DNA from: Qipengyuania_B thermophila
Lineage (GTDB): Bacteria; Pseudomonadota; Alphaproteobacteria; Sphingomonadales; Sphingomonadaceae
Length of the DNA: 64,000 nucleotides
Assembly: GCF_004153605.1 (NCBI RefSeq)
Contig: NZ_SDSI01000006.1
Location: 1 to 64,000, forward strand
Direction: 5' to 3'
Shown here piece by piece: positions 7,991-16,723 of this stretch; the stretch's first letter is position 1, and each line of letters begins with the position of its first letter. Position numbers and translations under genes: made by a program. The notes below the pieces were generated by a model. That model had not been told where the DNA came from. It ran no database searches and was given only the letters and a program-made list of their open reading frames with translations.

Positions 7991-9670
7991 ATGCAGATCA
8001 CCCAGACGACCGATGCCGGCCTGAAGCGCGGATACCGCCTGACCATTCCGGCGGGCGAGATTGCAGCGCGCGTCGACGCGGAACTCGGCCGCATCGCTCC
8101 GCAGGTGCGGATGCCGGGGTTCCGGCCGGGCAAGGTGCCGGCCAATCTGGTCCGCAAGATGCATGGCGAGCAGCTGCATGCGCAGGCGCTCAACGACACG
8201 GTGCGCGAGGCGGTGGACGCGCTCCTGCGCGACAAGCATCTGCGCCCGGCGATGCAGCCGCAGGTGCAGCTGGAGGACGGCTACGAGAACGGCAAGGACG
8301 CCGAAGTGTCGGTCGATCTCGAAGTCCTGCCGGAGGTCGAAACCCCTTCGCTCGAGGGCATCCGCCTCGACCGCTTGACCGTGCCGGTCAGCGACGCCGA
8401 CGTCGACGCGGCGCTGGAGCGGCTGGCGGGCCAGAACAAGAGCTATGCCGATGCGCCCGAGGGGCACAAGGCCGGGGACGGCGACCAGCTCGTGATCGAC
8501 TTTGCCGGCAGCATCGATGGGGAGGCGTTCGAGGGCGGCAAGGCCGAAGGCGCGTCGCTGGTGCTCGGCTCCAGAACCTTCATACCCGGTTTCGAGGATC
8601 AGCTTGCCGGCGTGACAGCCGGAGAGCAGCGGACCATCACCGTCACCTTCCCCGAGGATTACCAGGCCAGCCACCTCGCCGGACGGGAGGCGCAGTTTGC
8701 GGTGACGGTTCATGCCGTGAAGATCCCCGGCGAGGCGAGGCTGGACGACGATTTCGCCCGCCAATTCGGCCTCGACGGCATCGCCAAGCTGCGTGACATC
8801 ATGCGGGCGCAGCTGGAGCAGGAGACCGCGGGTCTCACCCGGACGCAGATGAAGCGCGCGCTGCTCGACCATCTGGCGGCCGGGCACGACTTCGCTGTCC
8901 CCGAGGGCATGGTCGAAGCCGAGTTCGCGCAGATCTGGCGCCAGCTCGAGCAGGAGGTGGAACGCGCCGAAGATCCTGCCGAGGCGCGCAAGGAGATCGA
9001 AGCCGAGCGCGACGACTACCGCCGCATCGCCGAACGAAGGGTGCGGCTTGGCCTGCTGCTGTCGCAGATCGGACAGGCCAACGACATCCAGATCAGCAGT
9101 CAGGAAATGAACATGCTGATCCAGCAGGCGGCGCAGCAGTACCGCGCCGAGGACCGGCAGCGCTTCATCGACTACGTGCAGTCCGAGCCGATGGCGGCCG
9201 CCCAGCTGCGGGCGCCGCTCTACGAGGACAAGGTGGTCGACTTCCTGTTCGGCAAGGCGGAAATTACCGACCGCGAGGTGACGCGCGCGGAATTGGAGGC
9301 GGCGATCGAAGCCGAGGAGGGCGCGCCGCAGTCCAAGCCGGAGGCGGGCGCCGCCAAGGAAAGCAAGCCGGCGCGCAAGACCAGTGCGAAGACCAAGGCG
9401 AAGGACAAGGCTGCGGACGAGAGCGGGGATGCGGCTGCCGGTAAAGAGGCGGGCCGCAGCGACGACGCCGCTGACGGAGCAGTGGACGCGCCCGCGCCCG
9501 CGCGCAAGCCCCGCACCCGGCGCAAGGCCGATGACGCTGCGCCGGCCGTGGATGCGGCGGCGAAGGCGGACGCAGACGACAAGCCGAAGAAACGCGCCCC
9601 GGCTCGCAAGAGCGGCGGGAAGGCCGCCTCCGACACACCTCCCGCCAAGGAAAGCGGTTCCGCCGCCTGA
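7991..9670 (+). CDS. tig: Trigger factor with long basic C-terminal tail
   Basis: 559 aa ribosome-associated chaperone and peptidyl-prolyl isomerase. The N-terminal ribosome-binding signature GFRPGKVP is near residue 44, and the central FKBP-like domain runs about 150-245 (GDGDQLVIDFAGSIDG, TFIPGFEDQLAGV). The helical substrate-binding arms extend to about residue 435. The last 115 residues, from about 445, are a low-complexity Lys/Ala/Asp-rich tail with histone-H1-like runs (PRTRRKADDAAP, KKRAPARKSGGK); typical trigger factors stop near 430-450. The start is the ATG at 7991. It is followed by a convergent antiporter gene. Confidence 0.96.
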   Translation: MQITQTTDAGLKRGYRLTIPAGEIAARVDAELGRIAPQVRMPGFRPGKVPANLVRKMHGEQLHAQALNDTVREAVDALLRDKHLRPAMQPQVQLEDGYENGKDAEVSVDLEVLPEVETPSLEGIRLDRLTVPVSDADVDAALERLAGQNKSYADAPEGHKAGDGDQLVIDFAGSIDGEAFEGGKAEGASLVLGSRTFIPGFEDQLAGVTAGEQRTITVTFPEDYQASHLAGREAQFAVTVHAVKIPGEARLDDDFARQFGLDGIAKLRDIMRAQLEQETAGLTRTQMKRALLDHLAAGHDFAVPEGMVEAEFAQIWRQLEQEVERAEDPAEARKEIEAERDDYRRIAERRVRLGLLLSQIGQANDIQISSQEMNMLIQQAAQQYRAEDRQRFIDYVQSEPMAAAQLRAPLYEDKVVDFLFGKAEITDREVTRAELEAAIEAEEGAPQSKPEAGAAKESKPARKTSAKTKAKDKAADESGDAAAGKEAGRSDDAADGAVDAPAPARKPRTRRKADDAAPAVDAAAKADADDKPKKRAPARKSGGKAASDTPPAKESGSAA

Positions 9671-9729
9671 CCGGTCCCGGCGGGTTGGCCGGGGATCGAG
9701 ATGCACTTTTGCGCCGACGCAGCGAGAGG

Positions 9730-11049
9730 CTATGCCTTCGCCGCGTCGGCAGGCGGAAGGCGGTCGTCCTCGCCTTCGTGGATGTGATGGCCGCGGCTCT
9801 CCACGAAGCGCATGACCCGGTTGGCGCTCACGCCGTGGACGAGGATCGACAGAAGGATGGTGAAGCTCGCCACCGACCAGACCGTGCCGAGCTGTCCGAA
9901 ATCCGCGCTGTTCTGGCCGTAAGCAAGATAGTAGATCGAACCCAGTCCCCGGACCCCGAGAAAGGCGACCGCGAGCTTGCCCGGCATCGGCAGCGGCGAA
10001 CGCCATTCGGCGAGGAGCCCCGACAGCGGCCGGATCGCAAACACGAGCAGCACGCCGATCAGCGCGCCCGCCAAGGTCAGCTGCGCGAGCACCCCGCTGG
10101 CGAGCATGGCGCCAAAGGCGAACAGCATGGCGACGAGGACGATTTTTTCCACCTGCTCGATGAAATGGTGGCTCATCCGGTGGTAGCGGCTGCGGCTTTC
10201 GTACTGGCGGGCGGTGACGGCGGCGACGAACACCGCTAGGAATCCATAGCCCTGAACCATCTCGGCAAAGCCGTAGGAAAACAGCAGCGAGCCGAGCACG
10301 ATCAGCCCTTCGGCGGTGTGCTCGCCCTTGCGCGGGCCGTCGGCGTCGAGCGCCGCGTCTCCGCCCCGCTCGAAGATGTACCAGGCCGCAAGCCGGCCCG
10401 TGATCAGCCCCGCCACGACGCCGGCCGCGACGCGCCAGACCAGATCCACCGCAAACCATTCGGCCGTCCACGTGCCGATGCCGGCCACGCCGACCGCGCC
10501 AATGGCGAGATAGACGAACGGAAAGGCAAGCCCGTCGTTCAGGCCTGCTTCGGTGGTCAGGCTGAAGCGCACGTCGTGACGGCGCTTGTCGCCCGGCGGA
10601 CCGACCGACACGCTGCTCGCGAGCACCGGGTCAGTGGGGGCAAGCGCGGCGCCCAGCAACAGGGCGGTGGCGACCGGCAGCCCCAGAAGACCCCACCCCA
10701 GCGCCGCGACCGCAGCGATGCAGAGCGGCATCGCGATCACCAGCAGCGGCCAGACCTGACGCCAGTTGGACCAGCTCACCGGACGGTCGAGGGCAAGCCC
10801 CGCGCCCATCAGCGAGGCGATGACGATGAACTCGGACGCATATTCGAGGACGGTGGCATCAAACCCGTCGGCGGCGGGATTGATGTTCGGCAGGCCCAGC
10901 GGCAGCGAGAAGATGCCGTAGCCCAGCAGCACATAGGCGATCGGCAGCGAAAGCCACCGGTCGGCGAGCCACCGTTCCGCCAGCGAGGTCGCCATCAGAC
11001 CCATGCCGAACAGCACGAACAGGAACATGCGCGGCTCGAACTCGAACAT
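9730..11049 (-). CDS. Monovalent cation:proton antiporter (CPA1/NhaP-like)
   Basis: 439 aa, starting at the ATG at 11049 (MFEFEPRMFLFV). About twelve hydrophobic segments are visible. ALAPTDPVLASSV near residue 155 is the conserved TDP motif of sodium/proton exchangers and LTTEAGLNDGLAFPFVY near 185 carries the transport-site END/LND acidic residues. The later helices include GSLLFSYGFAEMVQGYGFLAVFVAA. No C-terminal TrkA regulatory domain is present. It should exchange Na+ or K+ for protons at the inner membrane; ion preference cannot be read. It converges on tig with 59 nt between. Confidence 0.88.
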   Translation of the reverse strand: MFEFEPRMFLFVLFGMGLMATSLAERWLADRWLSLPIAYVLLGYGIFSLPLGLPNINPAADGFDATVLEYASEFIVIASLMGAGLALDRPVSWSNWRQVWPLLVIAMPLCIAAVAALGWGLLGLPVATALLLGAALAPTDPVLASSVSVGPPGDKRRHDVRFSLTTEAGLNDGLAFPFVYLAIGAVGVAGIGTWTAEWFAVDLVWRVAAGVVAGLITGRLAAWYIFERGGDAALDADGPRKGEHTAEGLIVLGSLLFSYGFAEMVQGYGFLAVFVAAVTARQYESRSRYHRMSHHFIEQVEKIVLVAMLFAFGAMLASGVLAQLTLAGALIGVLLVFAIRPLSGLLAEWRSPLPMPGKLAVAFLGVRGLGSIYYLAYGQNSADFGQLGTVWSVASFTILLSILVHGVSANRVMRFVESRGHHIHEGEDDRLPPADAAKA

Positions 11050-11074
11050 GGGAAAAACTCGCTGATCCGGTAGG

Positions 11075-12634
11075 TTACGGCTCCCAACGCCGGAACGACG
11101 GAGATGGCACCGGCGCGCTGCGAATTTGTTCGAACGCCGCGCCGGCACGCAGGATGGCCGCATCCTGCCAGCGCCCGCCGATGAAGCTGAGGCCCACGGG
11201 CAGGCGCTCGACCGCGCCCATGGGCACGGTGAGGTGCGGATAGCCGGCGATGGCCGCCAGCGCGCCCGCCCCGATCCCGCGGGGGAAGTGGTCTCCGAGC
11301 ACAAGGTCGATCGGCCATGCGGGGCCAGTCGTCGGGGCGATCAGGACCGCCACCTCGTGCTCCGCCAGCAGCCGGTCGATGCCCTCCTCCCGCGTCGCCC
11401 GCAGGTTCGTCTCCAAAGCCGCGCGGTATGCCGCCTCATCCCTCGCCGTCAGCGCGCGTTCGAACAGGTCCTGTCCGAACCAGCGAAGCTCCGCCGCGGC
11501 GTTGGCCGCGTTGAAGGCGACGAGATCGGCGAGCGTGTCCGGCATCGCCGGATCCGGCAGGCTGGCGAGATAGGCGTCCATGTCGCGCCGCAGCTCGAAC
11601 AGCAGCACGGCAAGGGCGCGGCTCCAGAACCCGTCGGGCCAGTCATAGTCGACGGGGACCAGCACCGCTCCGGCCGCCACCATGTCGGCCTTGGCCTGCT
11701 CGAGAAGCGCCGCCACGCGCGCATCGCTCCCAACCTGCCGGGTGAGAACCCCGATCCGCATGCCTTTCAGCGAGGCTCCCTCAAGCGCGGCGGCGAAATC
11801 GGTGCGGTGACGGTCGGCTTCGGCGGTGGCCGGATCGGCCGGGTCGTGGCCGCTGATGGCGGTGAGCAGCATCGCCGCGTCGCGCACGGTGCGCGCCATG
11901 GGACCGGCGGTGTCCTGCGTGCCGCTGATCGGAACGATGTGGGTGCGGCTGACGAGACCCACCGTCGGCTTGAACCCGACCACCCCGTTGACGGAGGCGG
12001 GGCAGGTGATCGATCCGTTCGTCTCCGTCCCGAGCGCCGCCCACGCGAACCCCGCCGCCACCGCCGCCCCGCTGCCCGAGGAGGAGCCGCAGGCGTTGCG
12101 GTCGACGGCGTGCGGATTGCGGGTGAGGCCGCCCAACGCGCTCCATCCGCTGGTGGAGTTCGTGTCCCGGATGTTCGCCCATTCCGACAGGTTGGTCTTG
12201 CCCAGCACCGCACCTCCGGCCTGCCGCAGCCGCGCGATCAGCGGCGCGTCGCGGCCCGTGCCGTTGCCGGCCAGCGCAAGGCTCCCGGCGGTGGTCGGCA
12301 GCTCGCGCGTTTCGATGTTGTCCTTCACCAGCACGGTGCGGCCGGCAAGCGGCAGGCGCCGGTCGAGGGCGGCGCGAATGTCGCGCTGCACATCCGGGTT
12401 GAGCGTGACGATGGCGTTGACGCCGTCCGCCCCGCCCTCGTGGGTCGAGATCGCCACGAGGTTTGCCAAAAGGTCCGCTTCTTCTGGCCGCTCCGCGGGA
12501 AACCAAGGGACCGGAAGTTCCGATGTCGGCGGCTCGATCCTGAGCGTGGGCGTCTCTTCCCGCCGCTCCTGCGCGAGAAGAGGTTGGCTCCCGATAAGGG
12601 AGAGGGCACACGCTGCCAGAAGCGGTCTGATCAT
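11075..12634 (-). CDS. Exported amidase-signature hydrolase
   Basis: 519 aa from the ATG at 12634, with AGGAT upstream. Residues 1-21 are a signal peptide ending PLLAQ, so the enzyme is periplasmic or secreted. The amidase-signature catalytic set is visible: Lys in VLVKDNIETR, the Gly/Ser-rich core ACGSSSGSGAAVAAGFAWAALGTETNGSI with cis-Ser and Ser nucleophile, and KPTVGLVSR. Such enzymes hydrolyse C-N amide bonds; members with signal peptides resemble plant-type or peptide amidases, but the substrate is unknown. It is transcribed divergently from clpP. Confidence 0.92.
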   Translation of the reverse strand: MIRPLLAACALSLIGSQPLLAQERREETPTLRIEPPTSELPVPWFPAERPEEADLLANLVAISTHEGGADGVNAIVTLNPDVQRDIRAALDRRLPLAGRTVLVKDNIETRELPTTAGSLALAGNGTGRDAPLIARLRQAGGAVLGKTNLSEWANIRDTNSTSGWSALGGLTRNPHAVDRNACGSSSGSGAAVAAGFAWAALGTETNGSITCPASVNGVVGFKPTVGLVSRTHIVPISGTQDTAGPMARTVRDAAMLLTAISGHDPADPATAEADRHRTDFAAALEGASLKGMRIGVLTRQVGSDARVAALLEQAKADMVAAGAVLVPVDYDWPDGFWSRALAVLLFELRRDMDAYLASLPDPAMPDTLADLVAFNAANAAAELRWFGQDLFERALTARDEAAYRAALETNLRATREEGIDRLLAEHEVAVLIAPTTGPAWPIDLVLGDHFPRGIGAGALAAIAGYPHLTVPMGAVERLPVGLSFIGGRWQDAAILRAGAAFEQIRSAPVPSPSFRRWEP

Positions 12635-12784
12635 GTCAGTATCCTGACGGGGGCTGCCGCGCCGCACAAGCCTTGACCGTCCGGCAAGGCCCGCCCCTCC
12701 GTGCGACACCGTTAACGCCCTTGAATTGCGCCGGGCGATGGCGACATAGGGCCTCGCATTTCTGGACAAGAGGACCTTTCCCCC

Positions 12785-13486
12785 ATGATCGACCTGTTCG
12801 GCACCGACGCCTATGGCACGCAGGGACGCTTCACCCAAGATCCGGTGACGGGCGCGCTGGTGCCGATGGTGGTCGAGCAGACCAGCCGGGGCGAGCGCAG
12901 CTTCGACATCTTCTCCCGCCTGCTGCGTGAACGCATCGTCTTCGTCACCGGTCAGGTCGAGGACACCATGGCTTCCCTCATCGTGGCGCAGCTCCTGTTC
13001 CTCGAATCCGAGAATCCGTCGAAGCCGATCTCCATGTACATCAATTCGCCCGGCGGCGTGGTGACGGCGGGCATGGCGATCCACGACACCATGCAGTACA
13101 TCAAGCCGCGGGTCTCCACCGTGTGCGTGGGTCAGGCCGCCTCGATGGGCTCGTTCCTGCTGGCCGCGGGAGAGCCGGGGATGCGCATCGCGCTGCCCAA
13201 CGCGCGGATCATGGTCCATCAGCCGTCCGGCGGCGCGCGCGGCATGGCGTCCGACATCGAAATTCAGGCGCGCGAGATCCTGCGCATCCGCCAGCGGATG
13301 AACGACCTCTACGTGAAGTACACGGGACAGAGCCTCAGCGACATCGAGCGCGCCATGGACCGCGACACGTTCCTCGAAGCGGAAGAGGCGATGAAGTTCG
13401 GCATCGTCGACAAGGTGTTCGAGAGCCGGCCGGAGACGGACACGCCGGGTGAGGGTGACAAGGGCAGCGGCGGCGCGCCGGAATAG
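12785..13486 (+). CDS. clpP: ATP-dependent Clp protease proteolytic subunit
   Basis: 233 aa. Catalytic triad is Ser120 (GQAASMGS), His145 (MVHQPSGG) and Asp194. The family core is preceded by a short N-terminal part and followed by a Glu/Gly-rich tail of about 20 residues. ClpP forms the tetradecameric chamber that degrades substrates unfolded by ClpX, whose gene follows 191 nt downstream; in alphaproteobacteria ClpXP drives cell-cycle proteolysis including CtrA. Upstream sequence contains CCTTGAATTG about 70 nt before the start, a possible heat-shock -35, but no convincing -10 partner. Confidence 0.98.
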   Translation: MIDLFGTDAYGTQGRFTQDPVTGALVPMVVEQTSRGERSFDIFSRLLRERIVFVTGQVEDTMASLIVAQLLFLESENPSKPISMYINSPGGVVTAGMAIHDTMQYIKPRVSTVCVGQAASMGSFLLAAGEPGMRIALPNARIMVHQPSGGARGMASDIEIQAREILRIRQRMNDLYVKYTGQSLSDIERAMDRDTFLEAEEAMKFGIVDKVFESRPETDTPGEGDKGSGGAPE

Positions 13487-13569
13487 CGGCGATCCGTTCC
13501 CGCGGGTTAACGCTTCGTTGCCCCGCTCCGTGACAGGTCCGCCCGGTGACAGAAGCGTGCCAGAACGCG

Positions 13570-13599
13570 GCGCCGCGCGGAGCGCGTCTTGCGCGGCGC
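13570..13599. terminator. GC-rich hairpin between clpP and clpX
   Basis: GCGCCGCGC (13570-13578) and GCGCGGCGC (13591-13599) form a 9-bp stem with a 12-nt loop, 83 nt after clpP. There is no T-tract, so it may be a weak or Rho-assisted terminator or a processing element. Confidence 0.4.
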
Positions 13600-13609
13600 G
13601 GAACGCGTG

Positions 13610-13637
13610 TTGATTAATCCGGGGTCGGCACTAGACT
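13610..13637 (+). promoter_or_regulatory. Likely sigma-70 promoter of clpX
   Basis: TTGATT (13610-13615) and TAGACT (13632-13637) are separated by 16 nt and end 40 nt before the clpX ATG. This would allow clpX to be transcribed separately from clpP. Confidence 0.5.
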
Positions 13638-13677
13638 CCGTCGAATCTCCCGTCCGGAAGGTTCGGAAAACCTGGGA

Positions 13678-14946
13678 ATGACGAAATTGAGCAATTCCGA
13701 CAGCAAGAGCACCCTTTACTGCAGCTTCTGCGGCAAGTCGCAACATGAGGTGCGCAAGCTGATTGCCGGTCCGACCGTGTTCATCTGCGATGAATGCGTC
13801 GAGCTGTGCAACGACATCATCCGCGAGGAGACGAAGGCCGGCATCGTCGGCCGCAAGGAAGGCGACGTTCCGACGCCGCAGGAAATCTTTGCCACCCTTA
13901 ACGACTACGTGATTGGGCAGGACCGGGCGAAGCGGGTGCTGTCGGTGGCGGTGCACAACCACTACAAGCGGCTGAAGCACTCCGGCAAGTCGGGCGACGT
14001 CGAACTGGCGAAGTCCAACATCCTGCTGGTCGGGCCGACCGGATCGGGCAAGACGCTGCTGGCGCAGACGCTGGCGCGCACGTTCGACGTGCCCTTCACC
14101 ATGGCCGACGCGACCACCCTCACAGAGGCTGGTTATGTCGGCGAGGATGTGGAGAACATCATTCTCAAGCTGCTGCAGGCATCGGACTACAATGTCGAGA
14201 AGGCGCAGCACGGCATCGTCTACATCGACGAAATCGACAAGATCACCCGCAAGGCGGAGAACCCGTCGATCACCCGCGACGTGTCGGGCGAGGGGGTGCA
14301 GCAGGCGCTGCTCAAGCTGATGGAGGGCACCACCGCCTCCGTCCCGCCGCAGGGCGGGCGCAAGCATCCGCAGCAGGAGTTCCTGCAGGTCGACACCACC
14401 AACATCCTGTTCATCTGCGGCGGGGCGTTTGCCGGGCTCGACAAGATCATCGCCGACCGTCTGCAGAAGCGGTCGATCGGGTTCGGCGCGCATGTTGCCG
14501 ATCCCGACAAGCGTCGCGTCGGCGAACTGCTGGAGAAGGGCGAACCTGAAGACCTGCTCAAGTTCGGGCTGATCCCGGAATTCGTCGGCCGTCTGCCGGT
14601 GATCGCGACACTGACGGATCTCGATGTCGATGCTCTCGTCCAGATCCTGTCCGAACCCAAGAACGCGCTGGTCAAGCAGTACCGCAAGCTGTTCGAGCTG
14701 GAGGACGTGGAGCTGACCTTCACGCAGGACGCGCTGGAGACGATCGCGCAGAAGGCGATCCTGCGCAAGACCGGCGCGCGCGGGCTGCGCTCGATCGTCG
14801 AAGGCATCCTGCTCGACACGATGTTCGACCTGCCGGACATGGACGGGGTGGACGAGATCGTGATCGACAAGGAGGTCGTCGAAGGCCGCAAGGCTCCGGT
14901 CCAGGTCCGCCACGGCAAGGCCGAGAAGAAGGAAGCGGCGGCCTGA
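13678..14946 (+). CDS. clpX: ATP-dependent Clp unfoldase subunit ClpX
   Basis: 422 aa. The N-terminal zinc-binding domain shows the four cysteines CSFCGK...CDECVELC (residues about 13-41). The AAA+ module has Walker A GPTGSGKT near residue 119, Walker B IVYIDEIDK, the sensor region and pore loop GYVGEDVEN. The C-terminal small domain follows (RKTGARGLRSIVEGILLD). Length and order match the family exactly. It selects and unfolds tagged proteins for ClpP. Confidence 0.98.
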   Translation: MTKLSNSDSKSTLYCSFCGKSQHEVRKLIAGPTVFICDECVELCNDIIREETKAGIVGRKEGDVPTPQEIFATLNDYVIGQDRAKRVLSVAVHNHYKRLKHSGKSGDVELAKSNILLVGPTGSGKTLLAQTLARTFDVPFTMADATTLTEAGYVGEDVENIILKLLQASDYNVEKAQHGIVYIDEIDKITRKAENPSITRDVSGEGVQQALLKLMEGTTASVPPQGGRKHPQQEFLQVDTTNILFICGGAFAGLDKIIADRLQKRSIGFGAHVADPDKRRVGELLEKGEPEDLLKFGLIPEFVGRLPVIATLTDLDVDALVQILSEPKNALVKQYRKLFELEDVELTFTQDALETIAQKAILRKTGARGLRSIVEGILLDTMFDLPDMDGVDEIVIDKEVVEGRKAPVQVRHGKAEKKEAAA

Positions 14947-15187
14947 CGGACACCGCGAACACAGCGTCTGATCATTTCATCTGCCCGCCCATGTACCCGA
15001 GCCTGTAATGTGCGCCCGGCGCGGGTGCGGCGGCTTTGCAGGGCCGGAGCGATGCTTCCGCACGCGACAGCGAGGTGGCTCGGCGCCTGAGCCTAAGGTA
15101 TGGTCTGCCCGGAACAGGTTTGCGAGGCGGACGGCGGCAGCGTATGTTGAAGGCGACGCCTTCATCAAGACGGATCGGAAAGTCGCG

Positions 15188-15874
15188 GTGCTCGACCAAT
15201 TCGAACTGATCCGCGTTATCAACCTTGCGCATCGGACCGATCGCCGGCGCGAGATGGAGCGGGAGTTTGCCCGCCTTGGCATGTCCGGCGATGCCCGCAT
15301 CGGCTTCTACACGGCGACCAAGGAGACCCGTCCGGGCTTGTTCCACCGGCCGGGGGCGCATGGCTGCTTCCGCAGCCATCTCGCGGTCCTGAGCGAGGCT
15401 TGGGCAGCGCGCTCTTCGGTTCTGGTGCTCGAGGACGATTGCCGCTTCAGACCCGAAGCGCGGTGGCTTGCTCCGTCACCAGAAACCGACATCCTCTACG
15501 GTGGCTATGCGCAGGCAAGCGACGCCGATGATCTGCTGAGCGCCGACATTCAAGGTTCGCATTGCATGGGGTTTTCGGTCGCGGCGCTGGAGAAGCTTGT
15601 GCCATTTCTCAATTCGCTTCTGCAACGCTCAACGAAGTTCGACTCACGCATCGTGCGCTCGGATTTTGACCCGGCCATTCGCCCGCCCATCGATGGCGCC
15701 TATGTCTGGTTCAGGCGATACCATCCTGAATTGGTGACGGAGTTTCTGCCGCTTGCCGATTACCGCGACTCTGCCAGCGACGTCGCTGACCTCAAGTGGT
15801 TCGATCGTACTCCCGGCGTCCGGGTCCTGGCGAACAGCGCACGCCGCCTGCGGGAACGCCTGACAAGCGTCTGA
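15188..15874 (+). CDS. Glycosyltransferase family 25 (LPS-type) protein
   Basis: 228 aa from a GTG at 15188, with GGAAAG 5 nt upstream. This start puts the family-opening stretch LIRVINLAHRTDRR near the N-terminus; a longer reading to 15008 adds an implausible Arg-rich leader. Further GT25 landmarks are GCFRSHLAVLSEAW and VLVLEDDCRF, the latter carrying the metal-binding acidic residues, and a C-terminal DGAYVWFRRYHPE. GT25 enzymes add galactose or related sugars to lipooligosaccharide. No other LPS genes adjoin it, and it uses more A/T than its neighbours, so it may be an isolated acquisition. Confidence 0.85.
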   Translation: MLDQFELIRVINLAHRTDRRREMEREFARLGMSGDARIGFYTATKETRPGLFHRPGAHGCFRSHLAVLSEAWAARSSVLVLEDDCRFRPEARWLAPSPETDILYGGYAQASDADDLLSADIQGSHCMGFSVAALEKLVPFLNSLLQRSTKFDSRIVRSDFDPAIRPPIDGAYVWFRRYHPELVTEFLPLADYRDSASDVADLKWFDRTPGVRVLANSARRLRERLTSV

Positions 15875-15918
15875 CCTTCTTCAGCCGCTGAATAACTACA
15901 CGTGGACAGAGCAGTGCC

Positions 15919-16605
15919 TCACCCCGGATTATACACGCACGCGTCGAGGCCGTCGCGGCGGACGATGGTCATGCGTTGCTGGATCAGGTTGCCGTAACGG
16001 CGGGTCCAGCCGCGCGGGGCGTTGACCGCCCGCGCCTTGGGCTGGGGAAGGGCCGCTGCCATGCGTGCGGCTTCTGCCGGCGACAGGCTGGCGGCGGATT
16101 TGTCAAAATAACGCCGCGCCCCGGCTTCCACGCCATAGGTGCCGATCCCGGTTTCGGCGACGTTGAGGTACACCTCCATGATGCGGCGCTTGCCCCAGAG
16201 GTTTTCAATCAGGAAGGTGAGCCAGGCTTCAAGTCCTTTGCGCAGGTAGCCGCCGCCCTGCCACAGGAACACGTTCTTGGCCGTCTGCTGGCTGATGGTG
16301 GAACCGCCGCGGATCACCCGCCCGCCCTGCATGTTCTCGCGAAACGCCTGCTCGATCGCCTCGGCGTCGAAGCCGTTGTGCTGGCAGAACTTGCCGTCCT
16401 CGGCCGCGATCACGGCGCGGACGAGGTCACGGTCGATGTCCGACAGCGCAGTCCAGTCGCGCGTCCAGCCGTTCTCGTCCATCAGCATGGTGGCGGTGAC
16501 CGGCACCGGGACGAAGCGGTAGACGATCACCACCGCCAGGCTGAGCAGGATGAAGCCCAGAAGAAGGGACAGCAGAAACCGGGCGAGACGCAACATGACG
16601 CCCAC
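15919..16605 (-). CDS. mtgA: Monofunctional peptidoglycan glycosyltransferase
   Basis: 228 aa. A membrane anchor at residues 5-30 (LLSLLLGFILLSLAVVIVY) is followed by the GT51 domain: VIAAEDGKFCQHNGFD with the catalytic Glu, RGGSTISQQTAKN, GKRRIMEVYLN and the C-terminal RYGNLIQQR. It polymerises lipid II into glycan strands without a transpeptidase module. The start is GTG at 16605 or ATG at 16596; neither has a strong ribosome site. It is followed on the other strand by the GT25 gene and preceded by rpoH on the same strand. Confidence 0.95.
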   Translation of the reverse strand: MGVMLRLARFLLSLLLGFILLSLAVVIVYRFVPVPVTATMLMDENGWTRDWTALSDIDRDLVRAVIAAEDGKFCQHNGFDAEAIEQAFRENMQGGRVIRGGSTISQQTAKNVFLWQGGGYLRKGLEAWLTFLIENLWGKRRIMEVYLNVAETGIGTYGVEAGARRYFDKSAASLSPAEAARMAAALPQPKARAVNAPRGWTRRYGNLIQQRMTIVRRDGLDACVYNPG

Positions 16606-16723
16606 GGAGTAGCGGATGGGTTGAGCGCCTGCAAAGGCTGGCGTCGCCTGCCAGCCCGCGTTGCTCAGAGCGTGTCACATCGCCTTCCGGACACGGCCGC
16701 CTGATGCCGCATGGAGGGGCGGC

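Noticed and set aside
7880..10471. An 863-codon minus-strand frame across trigger factor
   Set aside because: Antisense to trigger factor and the tRNA; no recognisable domain.
12635..12784. Heat-shock promoter for clpP
   Set aside because: CCTTGAATTG resembles a sigma-32 -35, but no CCCCAT-like -10 is found at a suitable distance.
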